Shown piece by piece: positions 34,950 to 42,594 of a DNA stretch of 64,000 nt. Positions within the stretch are counted from its first letter, which is position 1. Every line of letters begins with the position of its first letter. Made by a program: the position numbers and the translations under genes. The notes beneath the pieces were generated by a model. The model had not been told where the DNA came from. It saw nothing but the letters and a program-made list of their open reading frames with translations, and did not search any database. Source of the stretch: Pantoea alhagi (GTDB taxonomy: Bacteria > Pseudomonadota > Gammaproteobacteria > Enterobacterales > Enterobacteriaceae); contig NZ_CP019706.1 in the NCBI RefSeq assembly GCF_002101395.1, forward strand, positions 3,968,001 to 4,032,000, given 5' to 3'.

Positions 34950-35408
34950 ATGGAAATAAGCTGGAAGGCATTGCGGGGCAGCAGCCTCAGCGCACGGCAG
35001 CTGCATGATATTCTGGCGCTGCGCATCGCGGTCTTTGTCGTGGAGCAGACGTGCCCGTTTCAGGATATTGACGGGCAGGATCTGCCTGAGAGTACCCTCC
35101 ACGTTGCCGGCTACAGCAACGAAAAGCTTGTCGCCTACGCAAGGGTGCTGCATGTGGATGACTCTCCTGATGCGGCGAAAATCACGCGGGTGATTGTTGA
35201 TGACGCATTCAGGGGACAGAAACTGGGCGTCAGGCTGATGGAAAAAACGATGTCCCTTATTCACGATTATGAGCCGGGCAAGGCGATAAAGCTCTCGGCA
35301 CAGTCTCACCTCGTCAGGTTCTATGAGGGATTCGGGTTTAAAACGGTGTCCGGTGAATACCTGGATGACGGCATCCCCCATAAAGACATGGAGTATGCGG
35401 ACGCCTGA
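34950..35408 (+). CDS. GNAT acetyltransferase (ElaA-like)
   Basis: A 152-residue N-acetyltransferase of the ElaA branch of the GNAT superfamily. It has the ElaA-like start (ALRIAVFVVEQTCPFQDIDGQDL), HVAGYSNEKLVAYARVL, the acetyl-CoA loop region ITRVIVDDAFRGQKLGVRLMEK (Q/R-G-x-x-L-G form) and LVRFYEGFGFKTVSGEYLDDGIPHKDME. It would transfer acetyl groups to a small amine. In this context an N-acetylation step that detoxifies or tags the exported amino acid is plausible but unproven. Confidence 0.83.
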   Translation: MEISWKALRGSSLSARQLHDILALRIAVFVVEQTCPFQDIDGQDLPESTLHVAGYSNEKLVAYARVLHVDDSPDAAKITRVIVDDAFRGQKLGVRLMEKTMSLIHDYEPGKAIKLSAQSHLVRFYEGFGFKTVSGEYLDDGIPHKDMEYADA

Positions 35409-35511
35409 GTCTTACCGCGCCTGACGGCCCGGCGCTCCCTGCTCCGGGCCGGACGTTGCCCGGACTGGCAGGAATTTCTGATAAACAGGAGGCAGCAGAA
35501 GCGCGCCAGCC

Positions 35512-36690
35512 ATGAATAATTTGTCCCCGCCTTCAGCCAGTAACACATCTCCTGGAAAACGACCGTTTTTCAGACTTCCGCGGGCGCTGCTGAGATGGCT
35601 TGCCGCTTCCGCTCTGCTGAGCTTCCCACAGGGCGCCGGTCCGATTGCTTTCTCGCTGCTTGCACTCAGCGTGACAGGGAATAGCAGGGGCGGTGCGGCC
35701 ATGATACTGGCAATGACGGCCGCACAGATTGCCGGCGTGCTGCCGTTCACGCGGCTGGGCTCCCGGTACGGCCCCGTGCGTTACCTGCGATTCCTGATAG
35801 TGTTTCGTACCCTCTCTTTTTTCTCCATCGCCCTGGCAGCCTGGTTCCGTTTGCCGTTTCCGGTCATGATTGTCCTTTCCGGTATGGCGGGCCTGGTAAC
35901 GGGTGCCGCCCAGGGATATCTGCGGGTCATCCTGAATCATCTGGTTGATGCGGGCGGTCTGCCCCGTGCGCTCGGACTGGCCGCCTCGCTGAATGAAGTC
36001 ATTTTTGTTCTGGCACCGGTGGTGGCGTCCGCGCTGGGCACGCTTTCCCCGGCCCTTTCACTGTGCGTGATAGCGGCCCTGGGCCTGCTGCCGGCCCTGC
36101 TCCTACCCGGCCAGGACGTGCACAATTCACCGCCAACGGCAGTCAGCAGGCAGAGGACATTAACCCGGCCTGTGGCGCTCTGGCTGGTCTGTGCCACAGC
36201 CGTTGCGGCTGTCGTCGGGGCCACAGAGATAGGGGCCGTCGCGCTGGCGCTTGAGTTTCACTACACGCCTGCCTACGCCGTAATTTTTACCGTTCCTTTA
36301 TGTCTGGCCTCGGTAATCGGCGGGGCGCTGGTGAGCATCCGTAACCGTATGTCAGCGCCCGGCACCGTACTGATACAGCTTCTGGTTATGATCACCGGAG
36401 CGATAGCGGTGGCAGTTAACTGCTCGGTAATAACGACCATCATGGGCGTCATTTTTATCGGTTCAGTGACGGCACCTCTGGGTACGCACTTTTCTCTGAT
36501 ACTGGACAGGTTGTCTCCCCCGCATCAGAAGGCTCAGGTATTTGCGCTGCTGCGTACGGCCATTGCTGCTGGCATTATCATCGCAAGCGCGCTGCTGACA
36601 GCCGGATCGCTGTCATTTTCTCTGACTGTTCTCACAGCTTTTTTAAGCGTCGTTACTGCAGCTATGGCGGCTGGGATAAGGAGAAAGTGA
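35512..36690 (+). CDS. MFS transporter
   Basis: A 392-residue major facilitator with about 12 hydrophobic segments. The N-terminal half contains AQIAGVLPFTRLGSRYGPVRYLRF, a variant of the MFS loop 2-3 motif, and MAGLVTGAAQGYLRVILN. The sequence is Ala/Leu/Val-rich with few charged residues, like SetA- or YbjJ-type exporters. No clear ribosome site adjoins the ATG (AGGAGG lies about 20 bases upstream), so the start may be slightly different. It is the last cargo gene, 180 bp from the right junction. Efflux of the cluster product is a natural guess. Confidence 0.82.
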   Translation: MNNLSPPSASNTSPGKRPFFRLPRALLRWLAASALLSFPQGAGPIAFSLLALSVTGNSRGGAAMILAMTAAQIAGVLPFTRLGSRYGPVRYLRFLIVFRTLSFFSIALAAWFRLPFPVMIVLSGMAGLVTGAAQGYLRVILNHLVDAGGLPRALGLAASLNEVIFVLAPVVASALGTLSPALSLCVIAALGLLPALLLPGQDVHNSPPTAVSRQRTLTRPVALWLVCATAVAAVVGATEIGAVALALEFHYTPAYAVIFTVPLCLASVIGGALVSIRNRMSAPGTVLIQLLVMITGAIAVAVNCSVITTIMGVIFIGSVTAPLGTHFSLILDRLSPPHQKAQVFALLRTAIAAGIIIASALLTAGSLSFSLTVLTAFLSVVTAAMAAGIRRK

Positions 36691-36800
36691 TTGTCTCAGG
36701 GGATTCAGAACGCAGGAAAACAGCTCCCGTGTTAATTCTCACAAAAGCGTGCAGATCTGCTTACTAAGGTTTCGCGGTTTTTTTAGATTGAAAGTCTGGA

Positions 36801-36830
36801 ATGTCCGCTTTTCGCTCATAGCAGACTTTA
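36801..36830 (+). repeat. Right-end hairpin motif of the island
   Basis: Contains GTCCGCTTTT at 36803-36812, shared with the copy at 26098-26107 in opposite orientation. It is flanked by AAAGTCTG (36791-36798) and CAGACTTT (36822-36829), an 8-bp inverted repeat. It lies 40-80 bp inside the right junction and so may be a recombinase-binding site. Confidence 0.4.
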
Positions 36831-36857
36831 AAATACCAATAATATCTGTAGATTTTC

Positions 36858-36865
36858 CATTCCAC
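36858..36865 (-). repeat. Right subterminal inverted repeat of the island
   Basis: CATTCCAC, the inverted copy of GTGGAATG at 22908, 5 bases inside the right junction. Confidence 0.5.
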
Positions 36866-36870
36866 ATAAA

Positions 36871-37903
36871 TGCTGACATGAGCCTGCGGGTAATGACGAT
36901 TCTGGAAGAGATGGCTCCTAAAACCGAGGTCTACTCTATCGATGAATCATGGCTATTTCTGCAGGGCATGGGAAAGCTGGTGTGCTGGGAAACTTATGGC
37001 CGCGAGATACGCCGCCGCGTACAGCGTGAAACGCATCTGACGCTGGGGGTTGGCATCGCGCCAACCATGACGCTGGCGAAGCTGGCCAACTATGCCGCTA
37101 AGCGATGGACCAAAACGGGCGGCGTGGTCGTGCTTACCGATCCCGTGCGTCAGAGAAAACTGATGGCGCTGGTAGATGTCAGTGAGGTCTGGGGCGTGGG
37201 AGCGCGCCTTAGCAAGCATCTTAACGCTATGGGCATTAAAAAGGCGTTAGATCTGGCGACTGCCGATACTCACCTGATTCGTAAAAAATTTAGCGTGGTA
37301 CTGGAACGCACGGTGCGTGAACTGCGTGGCGAACCTTGTCTGGCGTTAGAAGAGATCCCCTCCGCCAGGCAACAAATTGTTTGCAGCCGCTCCTATGGCG
37401 TTAAAGTGACGGATAAAGATGCGGTACGTCAGTCGATATGTGCTTTTGCCGAACGCGCCGCCGAGAAACTGCGTGAAGACAGGCAGTTCTGTCGCTCTGT
37501 TACGGTTTTCTTTCGCACCAGCGGTTATGACACTGCAGGCGGATATTGTTCCCGACAGGGAGCGGTGACCTGTCAGATCCCAACCAATGACACGCGCGAC
37601 ATCATTAAAATGGCGCTAAGCATATTTGAACAGATATGGTTGCACGGGCCACGCTATGCGAAAGCCGGCATTATCCTGGGCGACTTTTACCAAAATGGCG
37701 TGGCGCAGCCGGGACTGTTTGATGAGATCAAACCCAGGGTAAACAGCGAAGCGCTGATGCGTGTTGTTGACAGCCTGAATCATACCCGGCGCGGCACGCT
37801 CTGGTTTGCCGGTCAGGGTATTCAGAAGCCCTGGCAGATGAAGCGTGAAATGCTTTCCCCCGCCTATACCACACGGTTTTCCGACCTCCCTCACGTTCGT
37901 TAG
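36871..37903 (+). pseudogene. umuC: umuC 3' fragment (DNA polymerase V), separated from its start
   Basis: The remaining 343 codons of UmuC, beginning ADMSLRVMTILEEMAPKTEVYSIDES with the second catalytic acidic pair, then GREIRRRVQRETHLTLGVGIAPTMTLAKLANYAAK, GVGARLSKHLNAMGIKKALDLA (helix-hairpin-helix region) and the little-finger domain to the end FSDLPHVR. All residues seem conserved with E. coli UmuC, so the gene was intact before insertion. Reading can start in the island at 36749, giving an odd N-terminus (about 41 foreign residues), which lacks the first catalytic Asp. Confidence 0.9.
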
Positions 37904-37988
37904 AACATCCATAGCGGATGTCAGCGCGCTGGCATTCCGCTTTTACCGGCTGTCACAGATTTTGCAGGAACCCTGACGCATCGGCATA

Positions 37989-38006
37989 ATGATAAAAATT
38001 TATCAT
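37989..38006 (+). promoter_or_regulatory. Palindromic operator before the LacI-family gene
   Basis: ATGATAAA-AA-TTTATCAT is a perfect 8-bp inverted repeat ending 13 bases before the start codon, a typical place for autorepression. Confidence 0.55.
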
Positions 38007-38019
38007 CCGGGATAAAGCA

Positions 38020-39042
38020 ATGAAAAAAGTTTCTATGGCTGCTGTTGCTAAAGCAGCCGGAGTCGGTATTGCCACCGTCGATCGTGTTTTAAACAACCGG
38101 ACGCCGGTCCGCCAGGAAACCAGACAAAAGGTTTTGCTGGCGGCGGAACGGCTGGGATACCGTGAAGAGATGCTGAAGGTAATGGCCAGCGAGAAAAAGC
38201 CGGAAAAAATTCCCGTTCGTATGGGTTTTATTCTGTTATCAAAAGATCACTCTTTCTATCAGCCGCTTGCAGACGCATTACGGCGCTACGCACATGAGTA
38301 CGCCCAACATGAACCTGAGTTTTTATGGCGTGATATTCAGAATGTAGAGAGCATGGTGACCTCTCTGGAGAGCCTGGCAAAGCGGGTTGATGCCATTGGC
38401 CTGGTGGCCCTTGACCACCCATTGATACGACACACCATTAAAAAAATTGCCGCCTCTGGCGTTCAGGTTTATGCCCTTTTTTCTGATTTCTCGCCCTGTG
38501 GACATGCTGGCTATATTGGACTGGATAACCAAAAAGCGGGACGTACCGCCGGATGGTTTGCCGATCGCTTATTACAAAGCCAGGGCGTTATTGGCGTTTT
38601 GCTGGGCGACCATCGTTTTAACTGTCAGGAAAGCTGTGAGATCAGCTTTCGCTCCTTCCTGCGTGAAAAAAATAACGGTTATGTGGTTCTTGAGCCGTTA
38701 AAAACGCATGAAAACGTTGAGGGCGGCTATTCAGCCACAAGAACATTGCTCAAAAATCATCGCGATCTTGCCATGATCTACGCGCCTTGCGGTGGAATAG
38801 AAGGCGTTCTTGAAGCCATTAAAGAGAGCGGTCGACAGAACATAAAATTGCTTTGCCATGGTCCGGTGGTGAATGGCGACCTCGCGCTTATTGAAGGCCA
38901 CATTGAAGTGATGATCAGACATCGAATTGATTTAATTGCGGAAACAGCCGTGCGCGCGTTTATCAATAACTTCCACAACGGTGATGCCATCCCGGTTCAT
39001 ATAACCGTGCCTTTTGATCTGGTGATCCGTGAAAATATTTAA
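38020..39042 (+). CDS. LacI-family regulator (sugar/polyol type)
   Basis: A 340-residue LacI regulator. The DNA-binding headpiece is VSMAAVAKAAGVGIATVDRVLNNRTPVRQETRQKVLLAAERLGY, with VDRVLN in place of VSRVLN, a form common in regulators whose ligand-binding domain resembles ribose/rhizopine binding proteins. The C-terminal domain (about 65-340) is periplasmic-binding-protein-like. It precedes and faces the same way as the sugar isomerase and oxidoreductase genes, with several palindromes between, so it most probably controls them. Effector unknown; an inositol-like polyol or keto-sugar is likely. Confidence 0.87.
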   Translation: MKKVSMAAVAKAAGVGIATVDRVLNNRTPVRQETRQKVLLAAERLGYREEMLKVMASEKKPEKIPVRMGFILLSKDHSFYQPLADALRRYAHEYAQHEPEFLWRDIQNVESMVTSLESLAKRVDAIGLVALDHPLIRHTIKKIAASGVQVYALFSDFSPCGHAGYIGLDNQKAGRTAGWFADRLLQSQGVIGVLLGDHRFNCQESCEISFRSFLREKNNGYVVLEPLKTHENVEGGYSATRTLLKNHRDLAMIYAPCGGIEGVLEAIKESGRQNIKLLCHGPVVNGDLALIEGHIEVMIRHRIDLIAETAVRAFINNFHNGDAIPVHITVPFDLVIRENI

Positions 39043-39089
39043 CCCGGTAACAGGGTAATCCTGCCTCAACCGTCAAATGATAGAAACAC

Positions 39090-39103
39090 ATCATAATTAT
39101 GAT
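39090..39103. promoter_or_regulatory. Perfect 14-bp palindrome upstream of the isomerase gene
   Basis: ATCATAATTATGAT, similar in half-site (ATCAT/ATGAT) to the palindrome at 37989. Likely a second operator for the LacI-family protein. Confidence 0.5.
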
Positions 39104-39132
39104 ATAAAAAATCATGATCGCCATCAAAATAT

Positions 39133-39165
39133 GAAAATTTCATTGTTGCTGGCAATGAAATTTTC
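39133..39165. promoter_or_regulatory. 13-bp perfect inverted repeat in the isomerase leader
   Basis: GAAAATTTCATTG (39133-39145) and CAATGAAATTTTC (39153-39165) with a 7-base loop, 45 bp before the start codon. No T-run follows, so it is not a terminator. It could be an operator pair or an mRNA hairpin. ATCAAA/TTTGAT flank it. Confidence 0.5.
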
Positions 39166-39209
39166 GTTTGATACTGCCTGCACATTTTACCGTGCGGGAA
39201 GAACATACT

Positions 39210-40133
39210 ATGCCTCTTTTTATCGCCAACGCGCCCTGCAGCTGGGGGGTGGACGACCCGAAAAATCCCTATTTACCCGCCTGGCAGAAAGTCCTGCATG
39301 AGGCGGCGCAGGCGGGCTACAAAAGCATAGAGCTTGGCCCCTGGGGTTATCTGCCGGTACAGGCAGATGAACTGAAGGAGGCTCTGGACAGGCACGATCT
39401 CTCTCTTGTTGCCGGTACCATTTTTGACGATCTGGTCAGCGAACAGAATTTTCCGGCGATGGTGGAGCTTACGCATAATATCTGCCGCAACCTTAAAGCT
39501 GCGCCCTCCGCCGAAAAAGCTCATGGTAATAATAAGCCAGCCCCCTACCTGGTCATTATTGATTTTGGCAATCCGCAGCGTGCCGCTTTAGCGGGCCAGC
39601 CGACAAAAGCCCCCCGTCTCTCTGCTGCTGCATGGCAAGCCATGATGGCGCATATATCCGCACTCAGTGAGATAGCCTGGAAAGAGTACGGCGTGCGCCC
39701 GGTGATCCATCCGCATGCCGGAGGATGCATTGAATATCAGGACGAAATTGAGCAACTGGTGACGGATATTCCCCATTCCGTTGCCGGTCTCTGTCTGGAT
39801 ACTGGCCATCTGTTTTATTCCGGCATGGATCCCATTACCGCTCTCGACAAATTCTGGGATCGCATTGACTACCTTCATTTTAAGGATATCAACGCCTCCG
39901 TATGGCGGGAGGTTATTAACGATGAGATCGATTTCTTCTCCGCCTGTGCCCGGGGCGTAATGTGCCCGCTGGGCAGCGGAGCGATTAACTATCCGCGAAT
40001 TCATGCGTTTCTGCGACAGCGTCATTATCAGGGCTGGATCACTATCGAACAGGAAAGGGATCCGCGCGATGCCGATACCAGTCTGCGCGACGTCACGGCA
40101 AGCCTGAACTATCTGCAATCCATTGGTTTTTAA
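39210..40133 (+). CDS. Sugar phosphate isomerase/epimerase (IolE/Hyi-like TIM barrel)
   Basis: A 307-residue xylose-isomerase-like TIM-barrel protein. Starts MPLFIANAPCSWGVDD, the form typical of IolE-like inosose dehydratases. Metal ligands are likely Glu in YKSIELGPWGY, VIHPHAGGCIEYQDEI, CLDTGHLFYSG, DRIDYLHFKDI and WITIEQERDP. ATG 39210 follows GGGAAG; an upstream in-frame ATG at 39168 lies within the leader. The next gene starts 10 bases after the stop and is surely co-transcribed. It probably epimerises or dehydrates a keto-polyol. Confidence 0.85.
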   Translation: MPLFIANAPCSWGVDDPKNPYLPAWQKVLHEAAQAGYKSIELGPWGYLPVQADELKEALDRHDLSLVAGTIFDDLVSEQNFPAMVELTHNICRNLKAAPSAEKAHGNNKPAPYLVIIDFGNPQRAALAGQPTKAPRLSAAAWQAMMAHISALSEIAWKEYGVRPVIHPHAGGCIEYQDEIEQLVTDIPHSVAGLCLDTGHLFYSGMDPITALDKFWDRIDYLHFKDINASVWREVINDEIDFFSACARGVMCPLGSGAINYPRIHAFLRQRHYQGWITIEQERDPRDADTSLRDVTASLNYLQSIGF

Positions 40134-40143
40134 GGAGACGGAA

Positions 40144-41313
40144 ATGATTAATGGCATTAATCCCCTCGGACATTCGTTGCGCTGGGGTATGGTAGGCGGC
40201 GGCGAAACCAGTCAGATTGGTTATATTCATCGTTCAGCGGCGCAGCGTGACAGCGCCTTCACGCTGCTGGCCGGCGCATTTGATGTTAATGCTGAACGCG
40301 GCCTGGCGTTTGGCACCGCACTGGGCGTTCAGCCGGAACGCTGTTATCCCGACTATGAAAGCCTGTTTGCCGCAGAAGCCGCACGGGAAGATGGCATTCA
40401 GGCGGTCTCTGTCGCCACGCCCAATAATACGCATTTTGCCATTTGCCGGGCGGCGCTACAGGCTGGCCTGCATGTGATCTGCGAAAAACCGTTGTGCTTT
40501 ACCACCCAGGAAGCCGATGAGCTTGAGCGTTTAAGCGCAGAAAAAAACAAAATTATCGGCGTCACCTATGGATATGCCGGTTACCAGCTCATCCATCAGG
40601 CGCGGGAGATGATTGCTGCCGGCGAGCTGGGCGATATCCGGATTATCAATATGCAGTTCGCCCACGGCTTTCACAGCGAGGCGGTAGAGTTAAAAAACCC
40701 CAGCACGCGCTGGCGCGTCGATCCGCGCTTCGTGGGGCCCAGCTATGTGCTGGGAGACCTGGCGACACATCCTTTATTTATTGCGGAAACCATGGTGCCG
40801 GGGCTGCAGGTTAAACGCCTGATGTGCGCCCGTCAGAGCTTTATTGAAAGCCGCGCGCCGCTGGAGGATAACGCGTATGTACTGATGGAGTTTAGGAATG
40901 GCGCGGTGGGTAGCATGTGGGCTTCGGCGGTAAACGCCGGCGCTATGCACAGTCAAAAGATACGAATCACAGGCTCCAGAGCCAGCCTGGAATGGTGGGA
41001 TGAACAACCCAATCAGCTGCGCTATGAAGTCCAGGGCGAACCGGTACGCATTCTTGAGCGAGGCATGGGTTATCTTAACGCGCGCGCTCTGGAAGAAGAT
41101 CGTATTAGCGGCGGCCATGCGGAAGGGTTATTTGAAGCCTGGTCAAATCTCTATCGTCGTTTCGCGCTGGCAATAGATGCGACAGATCGCGGCGATACGG
41201 CGTTCCTCAGTGATTTCTGGTACCCGGATGTACATGCGGGTCTGGCGGGGGTGCGCTGGGTAGAAAATTGCGTGCGTTCGGCAGATGCGGGCGCCGTGTG
41301 GGTGGAGTGCTGA
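40144..41313 (+). CDS. Gfo/Idh/MocA-family oxidoreductase
   Basis: A 389-residue NAD(P)-dependent sugar or polyol dehydrogenase. The N-terminal Rossmann fold has LRWGMVGGGETSQIGYIHRSA and SVATPNNTHFAICRAALQAGLHVICEKPLCFT, whose EKP is the family hallmark (catalytic Lys). The C-terminal alpha/beta domain includes WRVDPRFVGPSYVLGDLATHPLF with a likely catalytic Asp/His pair. AAGGAGACGGAA before ATG 40144 fixes the start. Together with the upstream isomerase and LacI regulator it forms a small sugar-catabolic operon resembling inositol or rhizopine modules, but no transporter is present. Confidence 0.87.
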   Translation: MINGINPLGHSLRWGMVGGGETSQIGYIHRSAAQRDSAFTLLAGAFDVNAERGLAFGTALGVQPERCYPDYESLFAAEAAREDGIQAVSVATPNNTHFAICRAALQAGLHVICEKPLCFTTQEADELERLSAEKNKIIGVTYGYAGYQLIHQAREMIAAGELGDIRIINMQFAHGFHSEAVELKNPSTRWRVDPRFVGPSYVLGDLATHPLFIAETMVPGLQVKRLMCARQSFIESRAPLEDNAYVLMEFRNGAVGSMWASAVNAGAMHSQKIRITGSRASLEWWDEQPNQLRYEVQGEPVRILERGMGYLNARALEEDRISGGHAEGLFEAWSNLYRRFALAIDATDRGDTAFLSDFWYPDVHAGLAGVRWVENCVRSADAGAVWVEC

Positions 41314-41403
41314 AACGGAGCGGGAGCATTGCGGCTCCCAATTCCCTGCTTCAATATTGGTCCGTTTTCATCGTTAAATGGCTAATAAGCTACTCACGCC
41401 TCT

Positions 41404-42012
41404 TTAAAAGCGCAGCCCCTCTGCCATATGAATAAAGACCTCAATCGCTTTTGGCAGTTGCTGTTCGGGCTGTTCCGCCGCGGCAACCCACAGGGCCGCA
41501 TTCAGCGCTGCGCCGTTAAGTAGCCGCGCCGCCGCTTCCACATCAACCGGTTTTACTACGCCACGTTCGATCAACCCGGCTACCGCGCTGCGTGTCGCCT
41601 CAAAACAGGCATTCTGGCTGGGCCAGCCTGACGGTTCGCCTAAAAAAGCGGGGCCATCCAGCAATACGATACGCTGGACCTCTGCATTGAGCGCCATTTT
41701 TATATAGGCGATACCCTCAGCCAGTAAACGATCCCAGCCCTCTTCAGCGGTACTGGCGATCTCTTTTGCCCGCTGCGCCATTTCGCCATCCACCTGTGCC
41801 ACCACCGCAGCCAGCAGCCCGCGCTTGTCGCCGAAATTATGATACAGCGCGCCACGAGTCAGCCCCACGCTTGCCGTCAGCTCATCCATTGATGCCGCAG
41901 CGAACCCTTTTTCCGCAAACGCTTTGCGCGCTGCAGCGATAAGCTTGTTTCTGTTTTCTTCCATCATTTCAGCACGACGTCCGACAGCCACTTTTTTCTC
42001 CCTGTTTGACAT
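41404..42012 (-). CDS. TetR-family repressor
   Basis: A 202-residue TetR regulator. The N-terminal helix-turn-helix is NKLIAAARKAFAEKGFAAASMDELTASVGLTRGALYHNFGDKRGLLAAVV (about 20-70), followed by a helical ligand-binding domain. It diverges from the RidA-family gene, with three inverted repeats in the 125 bp between, one overlapping its own start codon. It likely represses both genes. Confidence 0.88.
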   Translation of the reverse strand: MSNREKKVAVGRRAEMMEENRNKLIAAARKAFAEKGFAAASMDELTASVGLTRGALYHNFGDKRGLLAAVVAQVDGEMAQRAKEIASTAEEGWDRLLAEGIAYIKMALNAEVQRIVLLDGPAFLGEPSGWPSQNACFEATRSAVAGLIERGVVKPVDVEAAARLLNGAALNAALWVAAAEQPEQQLPKAIEVFIHMAEGLRF

Positions 42013-42075
42013 ACGGTACGTATTTGTTTTGACATACGCAGCGTATGTGTTATCTATTTAACATACGATTTGTAT
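42011..42075. promoter_or_regulatory. Three related TetR operators between tetR and ridA-like genes
   Basis: ATACG-GTA-CGTAT (42011-42023, touching the tetR start codon), ACATACG-CAG-CGTATGT (42032-42048, perfect 7-bp arms) and ATAC-GATTT-GTAT (42063-42075, weaker). All share the half-site ATACG. Confidence 0.75.
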
Positions 42076-42137
42076 ATTAAATGAATTGCGTGTCTCACGC
42101 ATCCCCGTCTGTAACAGCTAAAGAGAGGTAGCTAATA

Positions 42138-42524
42138 ATGGAACGCGAAACGATTTTCCCGGCCAGTCGCCATGCTCTGTATGAACAGCACGGCTATTCA
42201 GCTGCTATTCGTTCGGGTGATTTGCTGTTTGTCTCCGGGCAGGTCGGCAGCCGTGAAGATGGCTCACCGGAGCCGGATTTTGCCGCGCAGGTCAGGCTGG
42301 CATTTGAAAACCTGCGGTTAACACTCAAAGCCGCAGGCTGTGGGTTTGACGATCTGGTTGATGTCACTACTTTTCACACCGATCCTGAAAACCAGTTTGC
42401 AACCATCATGGCCGTTAAACAGGAGATCTTTCCCCAGGCACCCTATCCAAACTGGACGGCGGTTGGGGTTAACTGGCTGGCCGGTTTCGATTTCGAAATA
42501 AAAGTTATTGCCCGAATACCATAA
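42138..42524 (+). CDS. RidA-family (YjgF) protein
   Basis: A 128-residue RidA-family protein. Members with the active-site Arg hydrolyse reactive enamines and imines formed from PLP enzymes. Visible features are GYSAAIRSGDLLFVSGQVGS, ENLRLTLKAAGCGFDDLVDVTTFHTDPENQF and YPNWTAVGVNWLAGFDFEIKVIARIP. The Arg of the canonical IPARA(C/S)V motif, which carries the catalytic residue, is replaced by NWTAVGV, so this belongs to another subgroup and enamine deaminase activity is uncertain. AGAGAGG precedes the ATG. It is controlled by the divergent TetR. Confidence 0.85.
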   Translation: MERETIFPASRHALYEQHGYSAAIRSGDLLFVSGQVGSREDGSPEPDFAAQVRLAFENLRLTLKAAGCGFDDLVDVTTFHTDPENQFATIMAVKQEIFPQAPYPNWTAVGVNWLAGFDFEIKVIARIP

Positions 42525-42594
42525 AGCGTCTTGAGAGGTCATAAGCTTTTCCCGCTGCTGTTCATGTCGCGCGTCTGTGCAACAGCAGGCGCTT

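Larger units (their letters stand above)
22899..36870. mobile_element. About 14-kb tyrosine-recombinase island inserted in umuC
   Basis: The boundaries come from re-joining UmuC: GCGCTTTA at 22891-22898 plus TGCTGACATG from 36871 restores SSNYAL-Y-ADMSL in frame, without a target duplication longer than a base or two. Beside the left end are two overlapping tyrosine recombinase genes, an arrangement like tnpA-tnpB of Tn554-type elements, which also insert site-specifically in DNA-repair genes. I see no third recombinase or tnpC. The interior holds eleven cargo genes centred on amino acid conversion, export and regulation. Short inverted repeats (GTGGAATG) lie near both ends. The exact strand-exchange positions are uncertain by a few bases. 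Confidence 0.85.
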
